A stretch of DNA of 64,000 nucleotides from an uncultured Actinomycetes bacterium (GTDB taxonomy: Bacteria > Actinomycetota > Acidimicrobiia > Acidimicrobiales > Acidimicrobilacustridaceae). Positions 1-7,717 of this stretch are shown one piece after another (the stretch's first letter is position 1; each line of letters begins with the position of its first letter). The DNA is taken from contig CALEHQ010000041.1 in the NCBI GenBank assembly GCA_937876315.1, positions 124,001 through 188,000 of the forward strand, given 5' to 3'. The notes under the pieces are model-generated. The model saw only the letters and a list, made by a program, of their open reading frames with translations, was not told the origin of the DNA and did not search any database. The translations under genes were made by a program, and so were the position numbers.

Positions 1-215
1 GAAGCGGGAGCATTTGATTCAGCAACCGATTCACCGGAACACACCGGGCACTTCACTGTTCGAGAAAGCGAACTCACACGATCTTGTGCGGTTGGAGCTG
101 AGCGAGTTCCAAAGGCCGCAACTGAGAGAGCCGAAAAAGCAACGACAGCAACCGCGATCCAGGGGCCCCAGCGACGAATCGGCGACCCCTTGGCAAATAC
201 AGACCGCGAACTCAT
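1..215 (-). CDS. ccmH: CcmH, cytochrome c maturation thioredoxin-like reductase (5' part only)
   Basis: The visible 71 codons encode a basic N-terminus, one hydrophobic segment at about residues 17-36 and then a CPVC redox motif (C56, C59) followed by SGESVAESNAP. This closely resembles the CPVCQ...IADSNA signature of CcmH, which reduces apocytochrome c cysteines for haem ligation at the outer face of the membrane. The ATG at 215 overlaps the ccmG stop as ATGA, so the two are translationally coupled. The gene runs off the window at base 1, so the C-terminal region, including any TPR part, cannot be judged. Confidence 0.88.
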   Translation of the reverse strand, partial: MSSRSVFAKGSPIRRWGPWIAVAVVAFSALSVAAFGTRSAPTAQDRVSSLSRTVKCPVCSGESVAESNAPA

Positions 216-805
216 TTCGTCCCCGTCCCAGTCGCCGCAACTGCCATTCCGCCGTTTTCTGCAATGACACTGTCGAGCCCGGCGGCAGTGACCCCACCGA
301 AGAAACCCGCAACCACAAGGCCGCTAGGCGCAACCATGTAGGACTCGGGAACTTTGGTCACCCCGTAATCGAGGGCAATCAAACCTGTGTCGTTCGAAAT
401 GACTGGCCACGTATTGCCCTCCTTGACCCAATAGTCACGAATGGAATCAACATCATCTGAGAAGGCAACGCTCACCACCTGGACCGGGTCACCTTCATGT
501 GAATCAATGAACTGCTGGATCTGCGGATTCTCAAGTCGGCAAGGTGTGCACCACGTCGCAAAGAAGTTCACCAGCACCCATTCACCGCGATAATTCGCCA
601 TTCGGAAGGTTGAACCATCCAGATCCGCACCGGTGAAGTCGGGCGCTGCTTGACCAACGATCTGGCTCGAAATGGGGGTGCTTGTGCCGCGTGTGGCCAG
701 AAGAGCAATAAGTGCAACAAGGACAAAGCCAACAACAATCGCTGCATTGCGAGCGAGCTTGCTGCCACCTCGGGGGGCCACAACCTCGCCTGATGAGGCC
801 GTCAT
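212..805 (-). CDS. ccmG: CcmG/DsbE-type periplasmic thioredoxin
   Basis: The 197-residue protein has an N-terminal anchor (about residues 20-38) and a thioredoxin-like (AhpC/TSA, Redoxin) domain. WCTPC is at residues 85-89 and the cis-proline is in KVPESY (P153). In System I, CcmG reduces CcmH or apocytochrome c and depends on a membrane thiol donor such as CcdA, which is not in this window. Its ATG overlaps the ccmF stop as ATGA, and its own stop overlaps ccmH. Position and motif make CcmG more likely than a free-standing ResA. Confidence 0.92.
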   Translation of the reverse strand: MTASSGEVVAPRGGSKLARNAAIVVGFVLVALIALLATRGTSTPISSQIVGQAAPDFTGADLDGSTFRMANYRGEWVLVNFFATWCTPCRLENPQIQQFIDSHEGDPVQVVSVAFSDDVDSIRDYWVKEGNTWPVISNDTGLIALDYGVTKVPESYMVAPSGLVVAGFFGGVTAAGLDSVIAENGGMAVAATGTGTK

Positions 806-2775
806 GCCGTGACCCCAGTCGGATCTTTTGGAGGCCCAACTGTTACCGGCGCAGAAACAGCATCGAGCGGATTACGACGGCGGCCGGGGAACACAGCAAG
901 CAGGGTGCCGAACGCCATTACTCCGCCTCCGATCCATAGCCACATGATGAGTGGTTGCACCGTGACACGAATGGTTACCGAACCGTTTTCGCCATCTTTG
1001 ATATCGATCACCGACAAGACCACATCATCGGTAAAGGTCGTACGAACCGAAGGCGTTCCAATTGTTTGGTTGCCGTTCGCGAATTTGTTCAGAGAAGGAG
1101 CCCAAGGACCAGTGCCGTCGATAGTGATGAGCACCTGATCCACGATCTTGGCGGACTCTTGCTTGATGTTCTGGCCCACGTAGACCAACTCGTGACCAGC
1201 AAACTGCGCAGATTGGCCCTGCGTGAGCGTGAACTCAGCTTGTCGAACGTAACTGCTGCTAGCCGCAAACGCGACGGCGATCATCACTACGCCGAGATGA
1301 ACGATCATCCCGCCGTTTGCTCGGCCGATAAGACCACGCCAGCCCTGACGCCGAGTAGCGAGCACCAATTGGCGACCGGCAGATCCTGCAGCAAATCCGC
1401 CGAGCCCGAATGCCAACACTGGAGCAAACCCGCGGGCACCGATAGCAACAGCGAAAATCATCGAGCCAACACCGATCCACGCAGGCCAAATCAATCGATG
1501 GCGTAACAACTCTCCACTGGCCTTACGCCAAGGGAGAACCGGAGCAATCGCCATAAGAAAAAGCAGCGTCAATCCAATCGGCATCGTCATCCGATTGAAA
1601 TACGGCACTCCTACCGAAATTCGGTCGTCGTTGATTGCTTCAACAATCAACGGGAACAACGTGCCGAGAAGGATCACGAATGCAAAGGCCGCAAACAGGA
1701 CGTTGTTCGCAAGGAATGCCCCTTCGCGAGACAACGGAGAATCGATTCGGCCGGGTGATCGCAAGCGATCGCCGCGCCAACCGATGAGCACAACTGTTGA
1801 CAGCACGATGAGTGCAAAGAAGGAAATGATTGCGACACCAATTCCCGATGTGGTGAAGGCATGGACCGATTCAATAACGCCAGATCGAGTGATGAATGTG
1901 CCCAGAATCGTGAGCGCAAACGTTGCGCAAAGCAACGAGATATTCCAGACCCGCAACATGCCACGGCGTTCCTGCACAAGCACCGAATGCAAATACGCGG
2001 TGCCGGTAAGCCATGGCATCAATGACGCATTTTCAACTGGGTCCCACGCCCAGTAGCCGCCCCAGCCAAGAACTTCATAGGACCACCATGAACCGAGGAG
2101 GATGCCCGCGGTGAGGAAACCCCAAGCGATGAGAGTCCAGCGGCGCGTAGCGAGCAACCAACCTTCGCCCACCCGACCCGTAATCAACGCAGCGATAGCG
2201 AAGGCAAACGGAACGGTAAACCCTACGTAGCCGAGGTACAGCATCGGCGGATGGAACGCCATGAGCGGATGGTTCTGCAGCAACGGATTCGGACCTGGAC
2301 CATCGAAACCGGGCGGCGGGGAGAAACTCTTAAACGGATTGGCTGGTCCAACCAACATCCAGAAAAAGAAAATGCAGACGATAAGAATCGTGAAAATCGC
2401 CCAACCAACAAGCGGATCAGCAAGACCCTTGCGGAACTTCACCACAACCGCCATGAGGTAGCCGCCGAGGATGAGCGCCCAAAGGATGATCGAACCTTCG
2501 AGGGCTCCCCACAATGTTGCAAAGTTGTAAATCGCCGGGGTTTTCGTCGAACCGTTATCGGCAACGTACAGCACCGTGAAGTCACGGGTAATGAGTGCTC
2601 GTTCCATCGCGATCGCAGCAAGGATCCCTCCGAGGAGGACCAGCCCCGCATACCAACGTGACAACCGAACAAGTTCGGGACGATTTCGAATCAGTCCGTA
2701 ACCAACCGTGACGGCACCAAGAACCGCCGCAGCAAAACCAAGAGTGACTCCTGCACTTCCAAGTGCGAGATTCAC
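802..2775 (-). CDS. ccmF: CcmF, haem lyase core subunit
   Basis: The 657-residue polytopic membrane protein has the usual CcmF length. A tryptophan-rich WWD segment spans about residues 230-253 (WWSYEVLGWGGYWAWDPVEN), and a conserved His/Pro stretch lies near residues 168-182 (NHPLMAFHPPMLY). CcmF with CcmH ligates haem, delivered by holo-CcmE, to the CXXCH motifs of apocytochromes c. The GTG start at 2775 overlaps the ccmE stop as GTGA. A periplasmic C-terminal domain precedes a last membrane helix near residue 620. No defect is visible. Confidence 0.96.
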   Translation of the reverse strand: MNLALGSAGVTLGFAAAVLGAVTVGYGLIRNRPELVRLSRWYAGLVLLGGILAAIAMERALITRDFTVLYVADNGSTKTPAIYNFATLWGALEGSIILWALILGGYLMAVVVKFRKGLADPLVGWAIFTILIVCIFFFWMLVGPANPFKSFSPPPGFDGPGPNPLLQNHPLMAFHPPMLYLGYVGFTVPFAFAIAALITGRVGEGWLLATRRWTLIAWGFLTAGILLGSWWSYEVLGWGGYWAWDPVENASLMPWLTGTAYLHSVLVQERRGMLRVWNISLLCATFALTILGTFITRSGVIESVHAFTTSGIGVAIISFFALIVLSTVVLIGWRGDRLRSPGRIDSPLSREGAFLANNVLFAAFAFVILLGTLFPLIVEAINDDRISVGVPYFNRMTMPIGLTLLFLMAIAPVLPWRKASGELLRHRLIWPAWIGVGSMIFAVAIGARGFAPVLAFGLGGFAAGSAGRQLVLATRRQGWRGLIGRANGGMIVHLGVVMIAVAFAASSSYVRQAEFTLTQGQSAQFAGHELVYVGQNIKQESAKIVDQVLITIDGTGPWAPSLNKFANGNQTIGTPSVRTTFTDDVVLSVIDIKDGENGSVTIRVTVQPLIMWLWIGGGVMAFGTLLAVFPGRRRNPLDAVSAPVTVGPPKDPTGVTA

Positions 2776-3299
2776 GAGCCGTTCCGAACCGTGGTAACGG
2801 GAACGTTTCCGTTCATTTCAGCCTGATTGAGGCGGTCAGATTCCTCGGCTTTGTAGACCTCACTGTGCTTCACGATCATGAGGTCTGAGTCGTAGGTAGT
2901 TGAACCCTCGGCCACAAAATGTCCTTCGAGCAGAACGGCCTGGTTCTCCTTGAACATTTCGGGCGGATCGCCGACGTGTTGAATCGTTATCGGCACGCCG
3001 TTGTACGCGATTTCAAATGTCACGCCATCGCCGGTTTGCACGATGGTTCCGGGAACAACGGTCCCTTGCAAACGAAACCGCTTCACGCCAAGTGATTCAC
3101 GTTGAGCAACTGCTTCGTCGGCATTTCGATAGAAAGTGGTAGCGCTTCCGAGCGCCTGCACCACCACGAAACTTCCGACTGCGATGACCGCGACGAGAAC
3201 CGCTAGCGCCGGAAGGCTCATTCGGCGCTTCTTGCGAGGCGCGGCCGAGGCGGCATCGCCACCTTCAGATTCAGGGCCGGTACGCGGCGTCAGCTCCAT
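2772..3299 (-). CDS. ccmE: CcmE, periplasmic haem chaperone
   Basis: The 175-residue protein has one N-terminal membrane anchor (about residues 29-50) and an OB-fold domain. The haem-binding motif is HSEVY (H145, Y149), so this is the classical histidine form (HXXXY) rather than the cysteine form known from some anaerobes and archaea. CcmE binds haem covalently and passes it to CcmF. It starts 10 bases inside ccmD and ends in a GTGA overlap with ccmF, as expected for tight coupling. Confidence 0.95.
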   Translation of the reverse strand: MELTPRTGPESEGGDAASAAPRKKRRMSLPALAVLVAVIAVGSFVVVQALGSATTFYRNADEAVAQRESLGVKRFRLQGTVVPGTIVQTGDGVTFEIAYNGVPITIQHVGDPPEMFKENQAVLLEGHFVAEGSTTYDSDLMIVKHSEVYKAEESDRLNQAEMNGNVPVTTVRNGS

Positions 3300-3454
3300 C
3301 GGCGCTTCTCCGGTGGAACCTGCTTACTTAAGCGGCGACCACGCATAACCGTGGCAAGCGCGTAGGCGCCCATGCCACCAAACACAACCGCCCAAGCGGC
3401 AGCCACAAACGGCCACGTTCCAGTGGCTTGAGCAATGTCAACCGTGGTGCTCAT
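3290..3454 (-). CDS. ccmD: CcmD, small haem-exporter subunit
   Basis: This 54-residue frame begins with ATG at 3454, overlapping the ccmC stop as ATGA, and ends with TGA at 3290-3292 inside the start of ccmE. It has a short N-terminus, one hydrophobic helix (about residues 15-37) and a strongly basic tail (RGRRL...KRRW). That topology and its position between ccmC and ccmE are exactly those of CcmD, which helps release holo-CcmE from CcmABC. Sequence conservation in this family is weak, so position and topology carry the call. Confidence 0.85.
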   Translation of the reverse strand: MSTTVDIAQATGTWPFVAAAWAVVFGGMGAYALATVMRGRRLSKQVPPEKRRWS

Positions 3455-4212
3455 GAGATCACCCCTTCGGCGCGTCGTTCAGCGATTGCTGTGTCAAGAC
3501 CTTCAGCTTCGAGTTGCTCTTCGAGCCACGCAACCCGGAATCTATGGATGACCATCCAAATGAAAACCAGCGTGATCGCAACAAAGCCAGTAAAGAGAGA
3601 AAAGAGCATCAAGCCCTGAATCTCTGCGCCGGAGAGTGAGAGTGTTGGCGTTTGATGCAGAGTGCGCCACCACTGAACTGATTGGCGCACAATGATGATG
3701 TTCGGCACGAGCAAAAGCCCGATGATTGCTGCGCGCTTGGCACGAACTTCGTAGTCGGCCGCAAGGCGGCGGACCGCGAGATACCCGAGCAGCAAAAGCA
3801 TGAGGAGCGCTTCAGAGGTAAGTCGCGCATCCCACACCCAGTAAACGCCCCATGTGGGTCGACCCCAGAGCATCCCGGTGATCAGGGTGAACGCCGTGAA
3901 CAGCGCTGCGACTTCAGCCCCTGCGTACGCGACGAGTTCCCACCACTGCGACTTGCGCCACAAGTAGACAGCCGAACCGATTGCGGTGAGGAAACAGCCA
4001 GCGTACGAAAGCATCGCCGACGGAACGTGCACATACATGATCCGAACTGAATCACCCTGACTCTCGTCGGCCGGACTCAGGATGAGCCCAAAGAGCACGA
4101 GTACTCCGAGAGCAATGAGCGTGACTATGCCGAGAATCATGGTGGCGCGCGAACCGGTAGATGTCGGCCCGCTGGCGCTGGCCTCAACTGACCCGACGGT
4201 CTCGGTGGTCAC
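3451..4212 (-). CDS. ccmC: CcmC, haem-handling subunit
   Basis: This 253-residue polytopic protein carries the CcmC WWD motif WGRPTWGVYWVWD (about residues 116-128) and a conserved His in YVHVPSA (near residue 62). It presents haem to CcmE on the outer membrane face. An in-frame extension reaches 4293, but I chose the GTG at 4212 because it overlaps the ccmB stop as GTGA and removes an N-terminus rich in Cys and Trp that is unlike the family. The stop overlaps ccmD as ATGA. Confidence 0.94.
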   Translation of the reverse strand: MTTETVGSVEASASGPTSTGSRATMILGIVTLIALGVLVLFGLILSPADESQGDSVRIMYVHVPSAMLSYAGCFLTAIGSAVYLWRKSQWWELVAYAGAEVAALFTAFTLITGMLWGRPTWGVYWVWDARLTSEALLMLLLLGYLAVRRLAADYEVRAKRAAIIGLLLVPNIIIVRQSVQWWRTLHQTPTLSLSGAEIQGLMLFSLFTGFVAITLVFIWMVIHRFRVAWLEEQLEAEGLDTAIAERRAEGVIS

Positions 4213-4883
4213 GATTCCTCCATCAAGGGGCCGAATCCGAAGATCCCAGCCACCGCATACACAACAGCGAACACACTCATCAACCCAACCCACGGCCAGC
4301 CCTCTGACGGTGTTCCGCTGAGCGCTGCCTCGAAGGCACGGGTCGCTCCGATTAACACCGGAGCAAGTACTGGCAACAGTAGAAGTGGAAGGAGGGTTTC
4401 ACGAACTCGGAGACCCGCTGCCACCACGCCAAAGAGGGTACCGGCGGTTGAGATCGCCGCGGTCGCGACCACGATCGTGGCCATCAGTAGAAGCCAGCCG
4501 GTGATCGACGTGCCATAAAGCACAGCGACTCCGACGCCGAGAAGGACCTCAAGAACGAGCAATTGGGCCGCAACCGACAAGGTCTTACCCAGATAGATGC
4601 CGGACGGGGATAACCCTGAAAGCCGCAGTGCATCGGTCACACCGTCGGCCGCTTCGAGCGAGAACGCCCGTTGCATCGCTAACAGGCCGCTGAAAAGTAC
4701 GGCAATCCAATAGAGGCCCGGAGTGGCCTTTTCAAGAAGCCCGCGGTCGGGATCAAGAGCGAACGCGAACAGCACCAAAACAAGAAGGGCAAACGGGATG
4801 ACCTGGTTGATCGCCACCCGCGAGCGAATCTCAAGCTTGAGATCCTTGCGAGCGATCAGCCATGCGTCAGTCAACATGACCAT
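4209..4883 (-). CDS. ccmB: CcmB, haem ABC exporter permease
   Basis: The protein has about 224 residues and six predicted hydrophobic segments, preceded by the cytoplasmic stretch WLIARKDLKLEIRSR seen at CcmB N-termini. It pairs with CcmA, and the complex drives release of holo-CcmE. Start: ATG at 4883 has AGGTGG five bases upstream. ATG at 4877 is the alternative, and an extension to 4922 looks unlikely. The gene overlaps the end of ccmA and ends in a GTGA overlap with ccmC. Confidence 0.92.
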   Translation of the reverse strand: MVMLTDAWLIARKDLKLEIRSRVAINQVIPFALLVLVLFAFALDPDRGLLEKATPGLYWIAVLFSGLLAMQRAFSLEAADGVTDALRLSGLSPSGIYLGKTLSVAAQLLVLEVLLGVGVAVLYGTSITGWLLLMATIVVATAAISTAGTLFGVVAAGLRVRETLLPLLLLPVLAPVLIGATRAFEAALSGTPSEGWPWVGLMSVFAVVYAVAGIFGFGPLMEES

Positions 4884-5571
4884 CACCGCCACCTGCGCCT
4901 TCATCGAGAGCAACGCCGCCACCGAGCGTCACGATCTCGTCAGCAAGCTCGATCGAGCGGTCGAGTTCGTGAGAACTCAGGATGATCGTTGCTCCCGCCG
5001 CGGCTGCATCGCGAACGAGGGCATCGACAATGTCGCGTCCATCTTTGTCGAGGCCGGCATGCGGTTCATCAAGTAGCCAAAGTTCGGGACGTCGTGCCAG
5101 CAAACAGGCAAGAGAGGTTCGCCGTCGCTGACCAGTCGACAAACGGCCAACCGCGACATCGCGCAATCGACCATCGAGACCAAGTTGTGTCATTGCCGCT
5201 TCGGCATCGGCCTTATCGGCTCGCGCTGCCCGCGTCCAGAAAGAAACATTGTCGGCAACAGTGAGTTCGTCATAGAGGCCGGTTCCGTGCGCCAGTAACC
5301 CAACCCGGTGCCGCACTGCGCGGCGGTCATCTCGAAGGTCGACGCCCAAAACAACTGCCTCACCAGACGTAATCGGCACCAACCCGGCCAGGGCACGCAA
5401 CAACGTGGTCTTCCCCGCCCCATTTGCGCCGCGCAGAAGAACGATGCGGCGGCGGTCGACATCGAGATCGACACCGGCGAGGGCAGGGAATCGGCCGAGC
5501 AGGGCCACTGCCCCGCGGAGGTGGACCACGGGCTCGGTCCCGAACCGGAATGTGGGGTCATCTAGCTCCAT
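4867..5571 (-). CDS. ccmA: CcmA, haem ABC exporter ATPase
   Basis: The 234-residue ABC ATPase has Walker A GANGAGKT (residues 48-55), signature LSTGQ (144-148), Walker B LWLLDEP (164-170) and an H-loop in ILSSHE. The short length and its position directly before ccmB identify it as CcmA, the ATP-hydrolysing subunit for CcmE recycling. It is the first gene of the ccm chain. Its start faces the sortase gene across 68 bases. Confidence 0.94.
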   Translation of the reverse strand: MELDDPTFRFGTEPVVHLRGAVALLGRFPALAGVDLDVDRRRIVLLRGANGAGKTTLLRALAGLVPITSGEAVVLGVDLRDDRRAVRHRVGLLAHGTGLYDELTVADNVSFWTRAARADKADAEAAMTQLGLDGRLRDVAVGRLSTGQRRRTSLACLLARRPELWLLDEPHAGLDKDGRDIVDALVRDAAAAGATIILSSHELDRSIELADEIVTLGGGVALDEGAGGGDGHVD

Positions 5572-5639
5572 GGGGTGACCTGAGGGTAGCGGTCACTCCC
5601 GCCGTGAGACCAAGCGGCCAGCCTCGCTAGGGTTCTCAC
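5572..5639. promoter_or_regulatory. Divergent promoter region, ccm operon / sortase
   Basis: These 68 bases separate the divergent starts of ccmA (minus) and the sortase gene (plus), so both promoters must lie here or within the gene ends. On the plus strand TAGGGT at 5628-5633 sits a few bases before the GTG at 5640. That would fit a -10 element of a leaderless transcript, a common arrangement in actinobacteria. No clear -35 element was found. Confidence 0.35.
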
Positions 5640-6626
5640 GTGCAGTTGTGGACCATCGTGGGAGCAATCGGGCGGTTCATGATGCGCGGCGGCGTCGTGA
5701 TTCTGCTGTTCGTTGCCTATCAACTCTGGGGAACAGGACTGTCCACGGCTCGAGCTCAGGACAACCTCACGAAAGAGTTCGCCACCCAGATCGCCGAGTT
5801 CACGCCGCCGCCAACTCCTACGGAGGTAGCTCCTACAGAGACAGAACCTGTTGTCACCGCTACGGCCGACCTGCCGATCCCTGAGCCGGGTGACCCCATT
5901 GCGCGAATCACAATGACGACCATTAATTCTGACTTCGTCATGGTGCAAGGCGTTGACCTCAAATGGCTGCAAAAAGGCCCGGGACATTTTCCACAGACAC
6001 CGCTGCCCGGCCAACCAGGTAATGCCTCAGTTGCTGGGCACCGCACTACGTATCAAGCACCGTTTCATCGCATTGATTAGCTTGTGCCGGGCGACATAAT
6101 CACGGTGCAAACGCTGCAAGGAACCTTCACCTACAAGGTCGATACCTACATCGATCCGAAAGACGGGACAGCTTCGGGCCACATCATCGTGTCGCCCGAC
6201 GATCTTTCCATCCTCGACCAAAACGTCGGGAACCGCTTGACCCTCATGTCGTGCCATCCAAAGTTCAGCGCCGCGCAGCGCATCGTGGTGACCGCAACCC
6301 TCGCCTCAAATCCAGCGCCAGCGACCCTGCTCCCTGTCTACGACGGGGTTACCACCGATGCTTCAGCTGATGTGCTCGCGGGTGGAGACTCCTCGGCCTG
6401 GCCGGCCGCAATCGCGTGGTCACTCCTCACGGGGCTCGTATGGTTCGGGACTTGGTGGCTGGCCCACTTCTGGACACCGTCACTGCTGCGAGAACGGGCA
6501 CAGCGCGTGACACGCTTTAGAGATCGGAAGTTCCTCATCACCTACGCCATCGGCACGCCGATAGTTTTGGTCATGATGTTCTTTGCCTTCATTAACATCG
6601 CTCGACTCCTCCCTGCGGCCTACTGA
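5640..6626 (+). pseudogene. Class E-type sortase interrupted by an in-frame TAG
   Basis: Two open segments (5640-6080 and from 6081) lie in the same frame and are separated only by TAG at 6078-6080. Read through, they give about 328 residues: N-terminal helix (16-34), Pro/Thr-rich linker (55-75), sortase core, then two C-terminal helices. The catalytic His is in AGHRTTY (H134) before the stop. The catalytic Cys (MSCHP, about C205) and Arg (AAQRIV) come after it, so neither half can act alone. The local reading HRID-stop-LVPGD suggests GAG (Glu) changed to TAG by one base. Sortases of this class anchor or modify surface proteins. It may be a recent pseudogene, a sequencing error or a suppressed stop. 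Confidence 0.85.
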
Positions 6627-6628
6627 TC

Positions 6629-7231
6629 ATGACCAAACGCCTTCGACTCAACGCCATCGCTGCCGCCCTCGTTTTTGCATCGCTCGCGCTCGTGGCCTGC
6701 TCTTCGTCATCAACGAGTTCCGCGACTCCTTCGACCACTGCCAGCACAACCACAACCGCTCCTGGCCCCGCAACAACGACGACTCTCGAGCCTGAAGCCG
6801 GAGTCGGTCGGATCTCCTTCGTCTATGGACCAGTTACCGGCGACTGCATCGATCTGCGGTCGGTTGCGACGGGCAGAGCGGTCACGACCAGAGCCATACC
6901 CGCCGCCGACGCCACGTTGAAGAGCGATAAAGACGTGATACTGCGCCTGGGCTGCGATCTTCCTCACCAATATGAGGTCATCGCCACCCCATCAGCGGGT
7001 CTCGCTCCGACTCCGACCCCGACCACCGAGCAATTCGTCGCCGCCGCCAAGAAATTGTGCCCGGCTGCGTTCAAGACCTACGTCGGCATTCCCTACCCGA
7101 GTTCTTCGTTCGAGGTTGGCTGGATTCTGCCGACTGAAGAGCAACGCAGTCGAGGCGTGCAGGTCATCGGATGCACCGCGTTCGATCCAAAAGGCAAGCT
7201 CACCGGATCGGTGAAAGATTCCAGGCGCTAG
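6629..7231 (+). CDS. Lipoprotein with septum-formation-like domain
   Basis: The 200-residue protein has a lipoprotein signal (hydrophobic residues 8-23, lipobox LVAC at 21-24), a Ser/Thr-rich linker to about residue 50, then a domain with paired cysteines. These are GDCIDL, GCDLPHQYEV, KKLCP and IGCTAF. The pattern GDC...C..PH..EV...C...GCTA resembles the actinobacterial 'septum formation' family, whose role is poorly defined. It starts two bases after the sortase stop and is likely co-transcribed. It would be membrane-anchored on the outer face. Confidence 0.6.
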   Translation: MTKRLRLNAIAAALVFASLALVACSSSSTSSATPSTTASTTTTAPGPATTTTLEPEAGVGRISFVYGPVTGDCIDLRSVATGRAVTTRAIPAADATLKSDKDVILRLGCDLPHQYEVIATPSAGLAPTPTPTTEQFVAAAKKLCPAAFKTYVGIPYPSSSFEVGWILPTEEQRSRGVQVIGCTAFDPKGKLTGSVKDSRR

Positions 7232-7272
7232 CGCGTTCGCACCGACTGGCGCGCGACAACAACTGAGGATCC

Positions 7273-7305
7273 ACCACCCCGATGCGCGGTGGTTCTAACT
7301 TTTTG
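7273..7305 (+). terminator. Probable rho-independent terminator
   Basis: ACCACC (7273-7278) pairs with GGTGGT (7288-7293) around a nine-base loop, followed by TCTAACTTTTT. It lies 40 bases after the lipoprotein stop and would end the sortase-lipoprotein transcript. The GTG at 7289 falls inside the stem, which argues against using it as the start of the next gene. Confidence 0.55.
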
Positions 7306-7309
7306 CCTC

Positions 7310-7699
7310 ATGGTGCTCGTGATTGCTGCCGTCCTCCTTGCAATTGTCCTTGTCATCGCTCTTCTTGCCAACCGCCGATCTGGCGAAGCTCCCCAGACGC
7401 GAGTCACTCGCCGCCCTGCCGAGGTTCGTCTTCCAATCGGGGCTGACGCAGCACTTTGGTCAATCGTCGAGGTTGTCCCCGACCCGCGTAATCATCTGGC
7501 CCTCACCCGCGATCTCACCGGCGAGGTGCGTATCTCGGGCACATTGCTCGACCCGGCCGTTCGAGCCAGCACCATCGTGCCTCCGCCCCGGCCGGTTCCG
7601 GCTGGTGGAAGTTCCGTTCGCATTCTCACTGCAGCCGAGATCGAACGTGAAGATGCCGCAGCAGCGGCCGAGGCCGCTCGTATCAACCGCGCTTCCTGA
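7310..7699 (+). CDS. Small single-helix membrane protein, unknown function
   Basis: From ATG 7310 the protein has about 129 residues: an N-terminal transmembrane helix of roughly 20 residues, a basic stretch (RRSGEA...RVTRRP), a small soluble part (LWSIVEVVPDPRNHLAL) and an Ala/Glu-rich end. I do not recognise the family. ATG 7310 was preferred to GTG 7289 because the latter lies in a predicted terminator stem. The gene ends 18 bases from the convergent GH63-like gene. Confidence 0.55.
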   Translation: MVLVIAAVLLAIVLVIALLANRRSGEAPQTRVTRRPAEVRLPIGADAALWSIVEVVPDPRNHLALTRDLTGEVRISGTLLDPAVRASTIVPPPRPVPAGGSSVRILTAAEIEREDAAAAAEAARINRAS

Positions 7700-7717
7700 G
7701 TTACTCCTCGCGCAACT

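Noticed and set aside
14-460. Open frame on the plus strand over the ccmG/ccmH junction
   Set aside because: It lies antisense to two recognisable genes, has no domain and no ribosome site.
4213-4293. Longer CcmC start
   Set aside because: The extension lies in ccmB and is unlike CcmC; the GTGA overlap at 4209-4212 fits the rest of the operon.
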